Assembly (NCBI RefSeq): GCF_039555335.1
Contig: NC_092636.1
Coordinates: forward strand, 56,537,706-56,601,705
Reading direction: 5' to 3'
Source: Amphiura filiformis
Taxonomy: Eukaryota > Echinodermata > Ophiuroidea > Amphilepidida > Amphiuridae
DNA length: 64,000 bases
Shown: piece after piece, positions 23,031 to 35,812 of the stretch
Layout: the number at the start of each line of letters is the position of its first letter
How positions within the stretch are numbered: position 1 is the first letter of the stretch
The notes under the pieces: generated by a model
Database searches by the model: none
Seen by the model: the letters and a program-made list of their open reading frames with translations, nothing else
Told to the model about the DNA's origin: nothing
Program-made: the position numbers and the translations under genes

Positions 23031-24416
23031 TTAATGGTATTAAATATACAAATTGTGATACCAAACATTTGAATTGCTATTTATTTGACCCCTGCAATGT
23101 GGTCTCTATAAGGTGACATCATACCAAGTAGTTGGTCGGCAGTTGTCCATGTTCTTTTCCTGCCAGTATGTGCATGCATTGTATTATGTTGTGGACTAAT
23201 GCTTTTAAACTCACACCGAATATTGACAATTGAAGAGTGAAGTGGTCATATGATGTTCCCTCAAGCATATCAATGGACCAGTCCCTTACCTTTGTTTAAT
23301 ATGAATGTCATGGTCACCTCTTCTATAGACAAAATATATATAAAGTGACATGAAAGTACAAAAATCCGTTACCTATAGTAACATTTCATATGAATGAACA
23401 CAGCTGCCAACAGCTGTACGCAATCCGATCGCGACCATATTTGAAAATGAAATGGGAATACATAACCTTTGATACTTAATAAGCATACCAATCACAAGTG
23501 AGTTGGCATGGTTGGATTCTCTTCTGTGTCATACACGCAAGTGTTCATCACACAGTGTATGTGGACAATCATCATGCTGTTGGCATCTGTGTTCATTCAA
23601 ATGAAATTTCTACTATAATGACATAGTTTCAAGTCAATAGGTTTGACCATTTTGTGACCCAAAGCATTATTTTCATGCAGTATACCCTCAATCAAATTAA
23701 AACAGTTACTTTTCTAGAGCATGCAAAACTCTTCTGTACAAAAAAAATGAACAGACCTTCTTCCTCATAATGAAAGTCACAAACAGAAAATCGGATATCT
23801 CCATGTTGTTCACCATGGCTCAGAAAACTTAAGCTTTAGTGTTTGCTTGCAAGTTTGGTTGGAGTTTTAAATACTCTTATGTTACAAATCACCCTCTAAC
23901 AATGTTTTTACAATGTTAAAATCACACTCTTGCACTGTTTATTAATTTGTAAATTGCACTAGGAGTGCATGGCAATACTCTGCCTCAAAAGTCAAACTCT
24001 CATCATCATAAATCCCTTTTATGATTATATCACACTAACCAAAGGCAATTAATTGGCACCTTTGTAATAATGGTCAAACTTTCCAACATACCAAGGTACA
24101 CTATTTTTGGCCCCCATCATGACAATCCACTATGGTGAATTTCCAACATGATGAGCATTTCATACTTATGTCCACATGAAATTCATCATAAAACTCTTTA
24201 CTCACTTATAAATTAACAACATTTGCTTTTGGTATAACATTATACCAACACCCAAGGAGATACTCTATCCTACAGCAATGACAGCTATCGATATGCAATC
24301 TCTTTGTTTACGTTTAAGGCCACACATGTGAAAGTGTCACTGTTTTGTTTGTAAATGTTATTCTTTTTTGTCAAACAACTGAAAAAGAAAGCAACATGTG
24401 TCTGCAACTCCAATAG

Positions 24417-24690
24417 GGGACCGTTCACAAACACTTGTAAGGGGGGGCCTGATGCAAAAAGGGGGCCCTGAAATTTTTTGACCCTCCTACGGGGGGCCTT
24501 GAAAAAAATGACCATAAATTTTCCTGGAAAAATTGAGTTTATATGCTTTTCTATGGGGTTGACCCATAATTTTCATGTCAAAAAGGGGGGTCCTGAAATT
24601 TTCGAGGTCTGTAAAGGGGGGCCCCGAAAAAATTTTCGCGATAAATTTGTTTGCATCAGGCCCCCCTTACAAGTGTTTGTGAACGGTCCC
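24417..24690. mobile_element. MITE, GGGACCGTTCACAAACACTTGTAAGG ends, TAG flanks
   Basis: About 40 bp inverted repeats (GGGACCGTTCACAAACACTT and onward to GATGCAAA) bound 274 bp; the trinucleotide TAG stands at both outer edges, a possible target duplication. Inner GGGGG-rich and AAATTTT pieces also mirror. Confidence 0.9.
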
Positions 24691-25406
24691 TAGTGTGTTT
24701 CTACTGACACCATACCATATTTATCCCCTATCTATCACCATGACATGCCAAAATAATACATTCTCAGAGTAGGTTACCTTGGATAAATGCTAAGTAGGGC
24801 TGATGAGAGCCATTACAGACCTCCAAGGTATCACAAACACACAGACCCCCTTTTGCTGAAAGAATTTGTGAAATGGTTGCCCCAAAAATTGAGGGGAGGG
24901 GATAGATATTTATTTGTACCCCACCCCACCCCTGGTATCTATAACTGGGTACAGGGGTAACACACCCTCTTAACCCCTTGGCAGCAGGACTGATGCTAAG
25001 CATTCAGTGAAATAGCCAGGATTACAGTGAAAGGTGTGTTAATATCAGTACTGAAAACCCTTATTTTCCTATGTTGTCATTAGAAACATGCTAAAAGTTT
25101 GCACACAACATTTCTTCTTTTTTTTCAAAATATCCTTGATACAGAGACCCAGTGAACACACTATGAAAAAAAAGCTTTTAACAAAGTTATATTTGAACCC
25201 ATTTTATAGGCCTTGATGTAACTTAACTGTCACTCAAAAATATACTTTCTTAGATTGTTCATTTTATACATAATGTTTAGATAAATACTGGTATGTACAA
25301 AACATGTGTTAAAAGACAACATCAGCAATTCATGTGCTTTGCTGTTATATTGTAATGCACTTACAACCACCTTACATTCAATCAACAAATTGATCTGACC
25401 TGCAGA

Positions 25407-25575
25407 GCTGGAAAATATGGGAATTTCCTGGGAATATCAACTCAAAATGTTCCTCCAAGACAGAATTTCCCTATAATTTGTTTTGTATTTCTTTATTTCC
25501 AAACCTTAGAATTTCCCTCCAAACACCGCCATTTCCCGATAATGAGGTTCCCAAATTCCCTATTTTTTTCCAGGC
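25407..25575. mobile_element. GGCCTG-AAAAAA repeat, copy 2 (reverse)
   Basis: GGAAATTTCC-type sequence with ATTTCCCTCCA and TTTTTTCCAGGCCTGC, the reverse-complement relative of 20109-20273. Confidence 0.6.
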
Positions 25576-26308
25576 CTGCTGACCTGCACAATTTGGTGCT
25601 AGCTTTCATACTAAAATGGTGCATGATCTACTTGCACCTTGTATAATGAACAACACCTGTACAATGTTTTTGTAATACACTAGCAATAGTAACAGTTAAC
25701 AACTTGTTGCAATATCTGTAATAGTTTTCATATTACACACTTTGTTTTTGGTAAGGGGACATTGTTAGCTTATGTGATTCATTTGCATTGTTTTAAGTAA
25801 AATGGTAATGTTTGGTAGTCTAGGTTTAGGTTTCAGGGGTACAATTTCTTTGAACTTTCTGGGAGTGAAAACTGATTCTCAAAAATTCATCTAGCAAGAA
25901 TCAGATAACTTACTGTGTGAGGAATAGGCATGCTTTTAGGGAAATCAAGTTAGATTCTCTTTAAGTTTAAGAGAATCGTTGCGAGAATTGATTCTCTGAT
26001 TGGCGAAAATTTGCAGCCCTGGAAGTGGAACCCAAGCTATGACTGTCAGGTGTAAAGAAATATTACAACTGACTTTATATGACGCTTTTACTGGTATGTT
26101 TAGGTGTATTGGATCTCAGATCTCACATACTATCTGAGTTTATGCTATACTTACAAAGAAGCTTACATATATCATTCTGATAACATTGCATGATATTAAA
26201 TTCCATGGTACTGGAACTATCACATAGAACAACAGCCATGATAGCGGTAGCTACTTCAAGTCTGCAATCTCCCTTATAATTCCTTGTCCTACATACATTA
26301 TAATTTTT

Positions 26309-26401
26309 TTACACAAGTGGAAATTGTACAACTAAATCTTCTTTGTGGTCTACCTTAATATTACATACTGCTTTCCATGCACTTTCTGATGCTAATGTGA
26401 T
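26309..26401 (-). CDS. LAMTOR1: LAMTOR1 terminal exon
   Basis: Acceptor TTTTCAG. Thirty codons (ITLASESAWKAVCNIKVDHK, then EDLVVQF) end PLV-TAA. They match the human C-terminal helix and the DAKEELVVQF end. A cryptic GTAG inside the exon is read through. Confidence 0.94.
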   Translation of the reverse strand: MTLASESAWKAVCNIKVDHKEDLVVQFPLV

Positions 26402-29400
26402 CTGAAAATAGAAAAATAAAAACAGATGATGTGAGTTGCTACTACATTCTATGTAACAAGCATGATGAAAGTGGCTTCACTTGAAACAAAAAAAAAACTG
26501 ATATAGAACAAAAAAGCTGGAAAACAGTAAAATTGGCAAAAAGGACCCAAAATGGTCAAAAAAGCTGAATTCAGCTGATGTATTTGGACACCTTTATTTA
26601 CTAATGCAAGACTGAAAAGCTAAATCACAGACAGTTGAAATTCAATTGACTGGATAATCTACATATGTTGGGCTTGTTAACATGACCGGAATCTACCGTT
26701 ACATGTTATGGCTTTTAAATGGTTGTGATAATTGTAGGAAATTATGCTTATTAGATACCTGTGGCACAAATGTGTGCATATGCATGCTGGCCATTACAGG
26801 CAGGGTTATAGTATATCACATACTAAGTGATCACATGTGTTGGCATAATATTGCATTTGCACATGAATGACACTAATGTCAGGCCCAATATCGATTTATC
26901 AGTGACACAGTAAAGAGGTATACAACAAAATAATAAAACAAAGAATGGCATACTTGGAAGAACTGTTTCCTGCAATCCTGAAAAAAATTTTAGCACACTT
27001 ATGCTAAAGAATTGAAATACATATCCTACAAATATTGGAGAGCCAAGTGAAAAGTGCATGTACAATATACGCGAAGTAAATACTCCCCCTGTACCTCAAT
27101 CTTTCCCACTCCCCATGTTGGAGGGTCTCGGGTCTACTGACCTGCCAACAACATGGCTTTGTGCAATATAGAATTGGGGAAGCAGATATTATTCCAATAA
27201 AATGAAAAGTGAACCAACATATTTCCTGGTTTGTAGTGATTTCAAATCAATAATAATTGTTCTTTGTGTATTTTTATATTGTAATTATTGTATATAATTT
27301 GGCCTATGGGCCACGACTTGGTAATGAAATAATATCAATCAATTACTGATGACCAGATCAAAGATTTATTAAAGCAGATTACAGTCTTTTACAGACTATT
27401 TCTACTTAGTCTTACCAGGTTAATATCTGTAAGTGACACTGGATCTGATGATAAAACTGAGTATGGGATAGCGACACCATTCGGTAATGATTTTGCACCT
27501 GTTTTCTTTGGACCTGTAACGACTACTGCCACCCGAGAACTGTTGGAATAATGTTAAAGAATAAGCCAAACTGACATTGAAATTTGCAATGCATTGTGAG
27601 ACAGTTTTTGCAGGTTTGGGACACTTTGCTTTCAGGAAAATTAGTTTTTGTGCACACAAAATATTATATAAAATGTTTTACTAGAATAAAATTTGTTTAA
27701 AAAACATGATTATTTCATAAAATTTATAATTATTTTAAATATTGTTATAAAATGATAACAATAATAAATGTATGAATACTAATTACAATTAATAGTAATT
27801 TCCCCGATATGTCAGAGGTCAAAGTGTCCCAAAACTGCTCTCAAAAAAGGACGCTACAATGCTGATTGGGCACAATAGGAAACTGATGTACAAGAGAAAC
27901 TTTTAATTACTTTTTTGTTAATTGGTAAAGTAATATTTTGGTGTTTTCTCTCATAGAAATGAACTATTGAAAAAAATAACAATACATTTTAAAATTGTAT
28001 CATGAAGCTTAAAGCATGAAACAAATATTTGTGACCCATCACATCAAAACATACCACTTCGCGGCAGAAATGAAAATGGAGATTTAAACATTAGGATAAA
28101 CTGCTGATTTTTAGCTTTAAAATGACACCTTACTTGTTGAAATCAGATACAGTAATGTTTTATGAGGCAAAACAAACTCAATTTTATTTTTATTTTCTTT
28201 ATAGTTTTTCATCTTCTTTCATTGTTATCTGCTAATGAAGCCAGCTGCGAAGTGGTCGGTTTTTATGAGATGGGTCATACATGTATTTATCGTAATTATG
28301 AGCAACAAGAATATCATGTGGAAGGCGATCAAATGGCCATAATAGGGCAGAGCGTTAGTCACCTACCAAAATTATAAGTTCCCGAATATAACATTTACTA
28401 ACACATGCAAATCAAAATCAGGGGAAATGAACAAAGCTTAAAAATACAAATTTTATTAAAAAATAATGGGGTTTTTGGTATAGTTGTCTAAATGTTAAAG
28501 CACATAGAATCAGATTCTGATTCTATATGAATAAATAGAAAGTATGCAGGTCAATTTTTGAAGAAATTCTTATTTCCCAAGGTATTTCCTATAGTAAGTA
28601 AGATCCTTCAGCCATGTCGGACTGCTCTTCTCGATTATCGTGTAAAAAGAACTAGGTCACACATATTGGTAAGCAGCTTGATCAGTGAATGAGAGGCTGA
28701 TGCGATGATGACATGATTCAATTAGCCACTCAGAACCCTACTTCCATGTTAAACAGACCACTGAAGAACCTTGCCGAAAACTATAATAGATTTAAAGAGT
28801 TGCTCATCTTGTATATCAGGTTGCCATGGAAACCTACCTGTATGCCCTGGCTCTGTCCATATATTCATGCTGTTCCATTGTATGGGACTCTATTGCTGAT
28901 ACATCTATCACATTACTGAAATGAGGAAATATACAATAATCTGTTACAATCACATGAAATGTGTAATCATGTGGGATCATGGACACATGTTTAGTGTTAC
29001 AAGTTGTAACATTTGCAAAATGTAACTTTAGCCAGAAGTGATATGGTACCATACAAGTTTCATTGTTCTTTAAGTATTGCCACTTACTTTGCTGCTCTGT
29101 GTAATATCCTATTTAATTCTGATTGTTCATCTCCTTTCTTCAATGAGTTCACTCTTTGATCGTCAAATTCATCACTGCAACAGACAAACAGTAAAAAATG
29201 GTTAAATGCAGGTTGTGTACTAGAATGTTAGGCTTGCTTGTAATCAAAGCCTCAGGTAGGATAACAACAGTACAACACCAATAATACCAACAAAAATATT
29301 CTAGTTTGAAAGGATTACACATACTATATATCCTTCCAAACATAGCACCTTTGTTGTAGTTTTTTAGCAAGGTAAGTGTCTTATTTTACAGAAGTCACAT

Positions 29401-32400
29401 TTTCTGGAAATATAAGGCATCAACATTTTGCAGAACTTTGTATTTTTATAACTACAAGTCAATTAAATTTATATAGGCACATCCAGCACAATAAATTATT
29501 TACCTCTTCATTTGTAATATAATATGAAATTTTTTCTTGAAATCTTTGTTGCTTTAGAATGCCAAGATACATGTTGGACATTTCCAGCACACACTAACAC
29601 ACTTGACCATATATAGCATGCTGCATAAACCTCTACTATCTAAAACAAAATGTACATACCTTGTTAAAGGTCTACTAGGTACAGGATCAGTTGGATTCCT
29701 AAGTAAATGTGTCCTCTCATTAGCATCCTGTTCCTGAAAAAAGAAAAATCACAAAAGCAGAATAGTCATAACATTCCCATCTCAATTTAATTCAAGACCC
29801 ACCACCTCAAAATTCGGGGAGCATACCCATCAAAAATTTATGACGTGCCCAAACCATGATTTGGTAGCCCAATTAGGCGACTTTTAAAGATTTTTCCATG
29901 ATTTTGACAATTTCCTATCCCATAGAAACCAATGGTTAAGAAATAATTTGGGCGACTTTTCAACATTGGTTCCCGCGATTTCCGATAGTTTCATGCCCCA
30001 TAGAAATCAATGTTAAAGGGACCATTGAAAGAAAATATGATTTGGTATCAAAATAAAGCCCATAAAATATAGAATCAATATCTAAAACAATTGAAGAACT
30101 AACTATTTTAGAAATAAAAATACAATGAAAACAACGTACTCGATTTACCCCCTTCCGGACGCTACATCGCTGGTCATTTATCAAAAGTAGAAAATTGGGC
30201 GCTTTCCTGATGACGTCATTGTGGTTACGCGTTTTGTGTTGCGTTGACATTTTTGCCGGGATAATTTGACAACAGCGATCGCGATCTAAATATCAGATGC
30301 AATAATCATGGTAATACAACCACTTATAATTATTTAAAGGTCAAGTAAAAACAAAATTCCAATTGATTGTCCACATGATATCAAAAAGAGGAAGTGGAGG
30401 GCCTTTTTATTTATCATTTATTAGTTATTTTTTACAATGCAAATGGATCATTTAGGCCTATGTATTATTCCTGGACATTATTACTAGTTGTGTAATTTGT
30501 AGAGGAGAATGATAGGATCGAGGCTCTTGTTATTTGATGGTTCTCTGAGAGGATGATTAAAACAAAGCCTCTAAATTGAAATGATTATTGGACAGAAGCA
30601 AATCTAAACTATTGACAAGATTATTAACTTTTGAAACATTAAAAAAAATAAGTTTTCCCTTAATATAATAAAGAAAATAGCATTAAACATTTCAGACTCG
30701 CTCAATTGCAATGCCATGCGAAAGGAAGCAGGCGGGGACGATCAATTGGGTTTTTTTAATCATCACCAAGCATGCATGCAGCTTCCTATTTTACTTATTC
30801 CGATGACTTTATGTAGGCCCTACATGGCATATATAAAACCATAAAACTAATTATGAGTAGGCCTATGCCTACAGGCCTATGATATAGTGACGATGTTGAG
30901 GGGATGGAATATCGCCCAGATTTGTCGCAACACATAAATTGCAGATGATGTGCCGGCGCGAGCACCTCCCATGGGTATTATTATTATAGGCCTATGTATT
31001 TTTTCCGTAGGACCTACCTTAAAAAATATTCAAGAGATTATTATTTTTTCCAAAACCTGACAATTGGTATAAAGAAGCTTTTTCTTCCATAAGTTAACTT
31101 TCAAAAGTGCTTATTTTCATACCCCAAACTATGCAAAGTAGGCCTAGGCCCTTTTATTTTGCAAATTTATTCCCCTGTAGGCCTACCATGTGTTATACGG
31201 GAGACTTGCCAATATTATTTGAGCCGTTGGCACTGGGGCAGTAGCTGAACGGCAGATGAAGAAGTTGGTTTAGAAGAACATGACATGCAAGCTGTTCTTG
31301 AAATAAATTACGAGGAGAGCCTACAAACATACATAGGCCTTCAAAAAGCCTATATGCTACAAACATCAAATGGGAAATATTATAGGCCTACACTTATTTT
31401 AATCCATGGATGGTTAGGACCGAGTTAGGCCTAGGCTATGCGAAATTGATGTCAGTCATTTCTAAAAACGAAATATTCAGCCAGGCGCGCTGTATTTTAC
31501 AAGATTTACCCAATCAACATAAACTTTGTAACTGTAGGCCTACCTTTGATAAAACGTTCGGACACTTTGCACTTTCAAGTATCAGTGGGAGTTGAGATGG
31601 GATTAGGCCTATAAGCATTTCCATAACGTAAACTAAAGGCTGACAGTAAATATTGTTCATATGATTGTTTGGAGTGGCCTTTATATGTTCCTCTCGTGGT
31701 TCTTTATCTTCAAATTTGTTTCTCATTTTTCATAGACTTTTAAAAATAAATAAAAATAAATTTCGGCTTTTATATAATAACGCCTTTTCCCAGATCTGAG
31801 GGTTCAAAGCGCTGTAATTTCGCTGCCATGGTACTTATCACAATCAGATCGCATCATCTAGGCTGGATGCTGCCGAACCTGTCGCAAATCTAGCCGCACT
31901 TAACCTTGGATTGTAACATCCACCAATTATCTTTTCAGCTCCCAAATTTCATTGGGTGAAGGAAGTTTTGATAACCAAACAACTAATCACCGATTTTTGA
32001 GAAGCAGGAGGAAACAGAAGATCCCGAAGAAAACCTGCGGGATCGAGATAAACCAAGTTCACATGAGTCTTTGGGCCGCGCGCCAGGGGCTTGAAGTTGA
32101 ACCCGGGACCTCAGTAGTGGTGCAAGGCGAGGAAACAACCGCGCCAGCTCGCTCTCCCGAGCCTGACTTTTGTTTTGAACCTGGTCCCATAGTGTGTCTC
32201 TACACGGAGCGACCGTTTAGAAACAAGCAACACACTTTAATCACTCGCAATTCAGCTTCCAAACTTTGGAGTCAGGATCGGTTATTTTTTTTAGATTTTT
32301 CAATTATTTTAGACTTTGGAATAATTTATGAATTTTTCATACATAGGCCTATAAATAAGTTTATTAGAGAACAAGGACCACTTCCAAGTCTTTTTGTGGT

Positions 32401-35400
32401 AGGGCCTACTCTAGGGCCCAGCAAACACAAAAACGTTTTAAAAAACGTTTTAAATAAGTTATATTTTGGCTTTTGGTTTAGGTAAAAACGTTTTAATAAC
32501 ATAAAAATGTCGGGTTATATAAAGGTCATGATAACGTTTTAAAACGTTTTGTATGAAAACACACTACAACAATATTTTTAAATGTTTTCAAAAAACGTTA
32601 TTGTAAACTATTTTTGCAAACATTTTTGCCAAATATTGTGTCAATACTTAAATAACGTAATTATGTTAAAATATTTGAACCCAGCAAACACAGAAATGTT
32701 CTTAAAATGTTTTTTTCAAAACCTTTTAATAACATTTATATGTCGGGTTATATAAAGGTCATGAAAATGTTTTTAAAACGTTATTGAAAATATTTTGGGC
32801 AAACATTTTTTGCAAAATATTTTTTCAACCCCAAAATAACATTTTGTTTAGAATGTTTTGTATCAAGTTTTCAAGAATGTTTTGGAATGTTATTAAAACG
32901 TTTTAATTATACCCTTTATATAACCCGACATTTAAACGTGTTCTGTAAAACATTTTTGTTTGCTGAGCAGTAGATTATCAAAAAATGTTTTTTAAGTTTA
33001 TAAAAACGTTTTATACTCTTAATATGCCCTTTATATAACCCGACATTTAAACGTTTTCTGGCAACCTTTTATAACCTTTTGCGAATGATGTCGAAAACGT
33101 TTTGTGTTTGCTGGGGGTTTATCCTCAGAATCTCACATTTGAAAAAAAAAGTGCTTCATCGTTTCCTCGAGCACTGTTGAAAAAGACCGAAAACTGCAGA
33201 CAATGCTGATTTTACAAAAAAAAAAACACCTCCCTCCCTCGTCAATTCATGAAAATCATCTGGACGAGAACCAAAATATTAATTTTATACGGCCTAACCT
33301 AGGCCGCACGCCCGGGATCGAGGTAGGCTAATTAGGCCTAAAGAAATTAAGTCGCATGTCATGGGCTAACCCGAAACATCATTCTTTCATATTCTCACCA
33401 TGCACCAGATATTTCAGAGGAAATATAAGTAAAGAGTTGCTATATCAGAATGCATCAGTCAAAACAAATGATACTCTCTTGCAAACGCCGAGCAGCTAGC
33501 ACCGACAGCTTTGACTTCAATATGAAGGCCTATGCCTAACTTACTTAGGCCCTATGTTTCCCTGTTGTTGGCCAATGTTGTAGGCCTAGCTAGAATTTAT
33601 ATATAGGCCTATCATAGAAGTCATTGTAGCTTTGTAATTTATATTTTAATATAGGCTCTACTTGTTAGGCCTAAAAGGCACATGAAAGTTCATTGCTGTA
33701 GGTTTAGGACCAAGTCTGGACTATGCAGTGTTGCCATGCAGCGGAAAGGATAACCACTTTGACGTCACAGGGGTTGCCACGTGTCTCTGCACATATGAAT
33801 TGGGCGGAACGACGCGACATTGGGCGCTTTGTCTTTATTTGCTGATTTGGTGGGTATAATAAAGGAACATTGCGTTTATCATTTTAGAAATGGATTCTAT
33901 ATGTTATTAGCTTTATTTCGATACCAAATATGTTTTTCTTTCAATGGTCCCTTTAAAGAGAAAAATTGGGCGACTTTTTGATTATTTGACCCGCGATTCG
34001 GGCTGAAATCTTTTGGCAACCCTGCTTTTGGGACATGATCCTGGAGTGAACCCATTCTTTATTCTTTTCACATAAAACAGCATTGTTCTTTGGTGTAGTA
34101 TGATGTTGACAACCTGATCTGGTTTAACTTCCACCCAGTGCATGGGATGACTGGCTTTGCTTTTGCTGAAACAGTTTCAATTCAAGTCAGGCACTGCCAT
34201 TTTATTATATGAATAACTTGAAGTTGAAAGATGAAATTTGCATTTGTTTAGCCTTTTTGGGACACACACCCATGGATAGAACACAGCTTTACATAGTGAT
34301 TAATTTACAATAGGCACAGAAGGCCGTGTTCATGTGCTGCAGCCAAACATGGCAGAGTAGGGCCCCAATGTCAATAATTTTCAATAATGAAAGGCAGAAA
34401 AATAATGAATAATGAAAAAGTTACCTCACTTGTTTTCAGAAATTATGTGACGGGAAACTCAAAATTGACCGTTAGGGGCTGATATTCGTCTCAGGTTAGG
34501 GGCCTAATCATGCTAATGTGTAGCCCGAGGTACTCAAACCTCCATCACTACGATTTCCACCAGAGGCTGAAAAAAAATGTTTTTTTCCCTGCAAGCAATC
34601 CAGAATTTCCCTCCAGTTTTCCCAAATTTCCCTCCAGCATGACATATTTCCCTTATGTATTTCTTTATATTTTTGGTCAAAAACCTAAAATTTCCCTGCA
34701 ATGAGATTCCCGTATTGCCCACTTTTTCCTGCCATGATTTCCACTGTCCTTCTCCGTACGAAGGTCTGCGACTCCTGAGCATATCTGGTCCAGGGTACAC
34801 ATAAAATACTACTTTTTCTCATAAATACCACTTCCTACCATTCCTCATGTGAAGATGAGACTTAAACAAAACATATTTGGTGCATGTTCGTAAATTTTGA
34901 GCACATTTGAGGATGTACAAGACCAGACTTGTGACTGTTATCGTCGCCGTGTTTTGAATTCTTCTTATAAATAGATGCCGTCAGTGTGACGTCATCACCG
35001 CGACGTGACTTCACGGTGCCCCGTTTTTACGTACGTATGGCACTCATGGAGTCATGGCCCTAGTTAGACATGTCCACATTGCTTATTATAGAGGGCGACA
35101 TTCAATCCAAAAAGTTGTGTCCACAGTAGCTCACAGTCAATGGCTTAACTGTGTAATCCCCATAGGGAAATACAAAAAATTGAAATTTGGACACCAGAAA
35201 CTTGACGACGTAGTCTAAAAAGTGCTGGTACTTCATCCTTGATACAGAAGTCAGCATGCAGTGAAAGTTAGATTTCATACAATAAAATCGCCTTTGTGTA
35301 AAATGGATCATCGTGGTAAAAAATGGTGCATTACATGCTTTTTTGTACAGTAAGTCAGTGTAAGGCATTGTCAATGATGGGCGCAGAAAAGTGGAGTTTT

Positions 35401-35812
35401 TTAAAAACAGACATTTGCCCATAACTTCGCTAATTTTTGACCTACAGACATGGTTGACCCCTCATTTTTTAAGTTAACTAATCACCTTTTTAAACAAAAT
35501 AATTTCAATGTGAAATATCCTACTTGAAAATTTTGTGAACATGCCTACCCTAGTGAGGAAGGAACAGGGCCATGATGTTTCGGGCTAGCTAATGTGACGC
35601 TATCGGTGAGCAAATTCTTGGCTAGACTTCTCGAGCAACAAATTTTGAGAAAGTCCTGACGACATACATGTTATATTATTTATTTTAAATGGCCTTACAA
35701 AGTTACACCTACAATGGCATGCATGCATGTACAAATTATTTACATGATTTATAAACTTTTTTAAGCTTACTTGTGTGTTTTTGTCGTCGTCTCTTCCAAA
35801 ACAGCACCCCAT
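26309..35812 (-). CDS. LAMTOR1: Ragulator complex protein LAMTOR1 (p18), complete
   Basis: Six coding exons on the minus strand join without a phase break, in order: 35771-35812, 29660-29733, 29088-29174, 28838-28915, 27416-27539 and 26309-26401. They give 165 codons plus TAA, against 161 residues in human. The N-terminus MGCC supplies the myristoylated Gly2 and palmitoylated Cys3/Cys4 that anchor the protein to late endosome and lysosome membranes. Conserved family blocks are visible: an acidic start, ERTHLL, NNVIDVS, MEQHEYMDRARAYS, and a C-terminal KEDLVVQF. LAMTOR1 is the scaffold that wraps LAMTOR2-5 and docks Rag GTPases for mTORC1 activation (family knowledge). The middle (residues ~95-130) diverges most from vertebrates. 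Intron 1 is ~6 kb and holds a large transposon. Its 5' end faces NAA15, suggesting a shared promoter. Long downstream sequence may be 3' UTR, but no poly(A) site could be fixed. Confidence 0.95.
27040..27190. repeat. ~150 bp repeat shared with the LINE region at 59 kb
   Basis: TTGGAGAG.C.AGTGAAA...CCCACTCCCCATGTTGGAGGGTCTC...AACAACATGGCTT reappears at about 58990-59150. Confidence 0.75.
27416..27539 (-). CDS. LAMTOR1: LAMTOR1 exon 5
   Basis: Acceptor CCAACAG, donor GTAAGA, phase 2 in, phase 0 out. Residues 95-135 begin SRVAVVVTGPKK and end SLTDINL. The block is open in only one frame with correct phase at both sides, and its position matches human residues after RQYSTRLAVL. Confidence 0.92.
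28838..28915 (-). CDS. LAMTOR1: LAMTOR1 exon 4
   Basis: Acceptor ATTTCAG, donor GTAGGT, phase 2 in and out. It encodes NVIDVS and MEQHEYMDRARAY, the most conserved block of the family. Confidence 0.96.
29088..29174 (-). CDS. LAMTOR1: LAMTOR1 exon 3
   Basis: Acceptor TTGCAG, donor GTAAGT, phase 2 in and out. Residues 40-67, including EQSELNRILHRAA, correspond to the helix aligned with human EQALLSSILAKTA. Confidence 0.94.
29660..29733 (-). CDS. LAMTOR1: LAMTOR1 exon 2
   Basis: Acceptor TTTTCAG, donor GTATGT, phase 0 in, phase 2 out. It encodes EQDANERTHLLRN and a proline-rich stretch, residues 15-38. Confidence 0.93.
31950..32165 (-). mobile_element. tRNA-related SINE-like repeat
   Basis: On the minus strand, GAGGTCCCGGGTTCAACTTC resembles a pol III B box, followed by ATCCCGCAGG and TTCCTCCTGCTTCTC. 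I know the arrangement from SINE-type repeats of marine deuterostomes, from memory only. Confidence 0.5.
32417..33115. mobile_element. MITE with CCCAGCAAACACAAAAACG ends and AAACGTTTT subrepeats
   Basis: CCCAGCAAACACAAAAACGTTTT at the left and AAAACGTTTTGTGTTTGCTGGG at the right. Internal copies of CAGCAAACACA (32688), TTTGCTGAGCAG (32957), TGTCGGGTTATATAAAGGTCATGA and its reverse complement suggest two nested or fused copies. Nested within the TTAA element. Confidence 0.88.
34560..34735. mobile_element. AATTTCCCTCCA repeat, diverged copy 3
   Basis: Repeated AATTTCCCTCCAG and AAAATTTCCCTGCAATGAGATTCCC relate it to 25407-25575. Confidence 0.5.
35771..35812 (-). CDS. LAMTOR1: LAMTOR1 exon 1, lipid-anchor exon
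   Basis: Fourteen codons from ATG (35812-35810): MGCCFGRDDDKNTQ, then donor GTAAGC, phase 0. Gly2 plus Cys3/Cys4 is the dual acylation signature. Confidence 0.95.

Larger units (their letters stand above)
20431..26308. other. Downstream region of LAMTOR1
   Basis: About 5.9 kb of AT-rich sequence past the LAMTOR1 stop. It could include a long 3' UTR: minus-strand AATAAA strings occur, for example near 24910, 23937, 22600 and 20579, but none is decisive. Three MITEs are listed separately. No protein-coding exon was recognised. Confidence 0.5.
30017..33952. mobile_element. TTAA-flanked DNA transposon, ~3.9 kb (Kolobok- or piggyBac-type), non-autonomous
   Basis: TTAA stands at 30013-30016 and 33953-33956. 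The ends AGGGACCATTGAAAGAAAA and its reverse complement face inward and stay alignable for about 75 bp or more. TTAA duplication is the hallmark of piggyBac and Kolobok elements; the termini do not let me decide. No transposase was found inside; the 177-codon frame at 31952-32485 crosses a SINE-like repeat and another MITE. It sits in LAMTOR1 intron 1. Confidence 0.85.

Noticed and set aside
31952..32485. 177-codon plus-strand open frame
   Set aside because: It runs through a SINE-like repeat and into the AAACGTTTT MITE inside a transposon, so the reading frame has no single origin.
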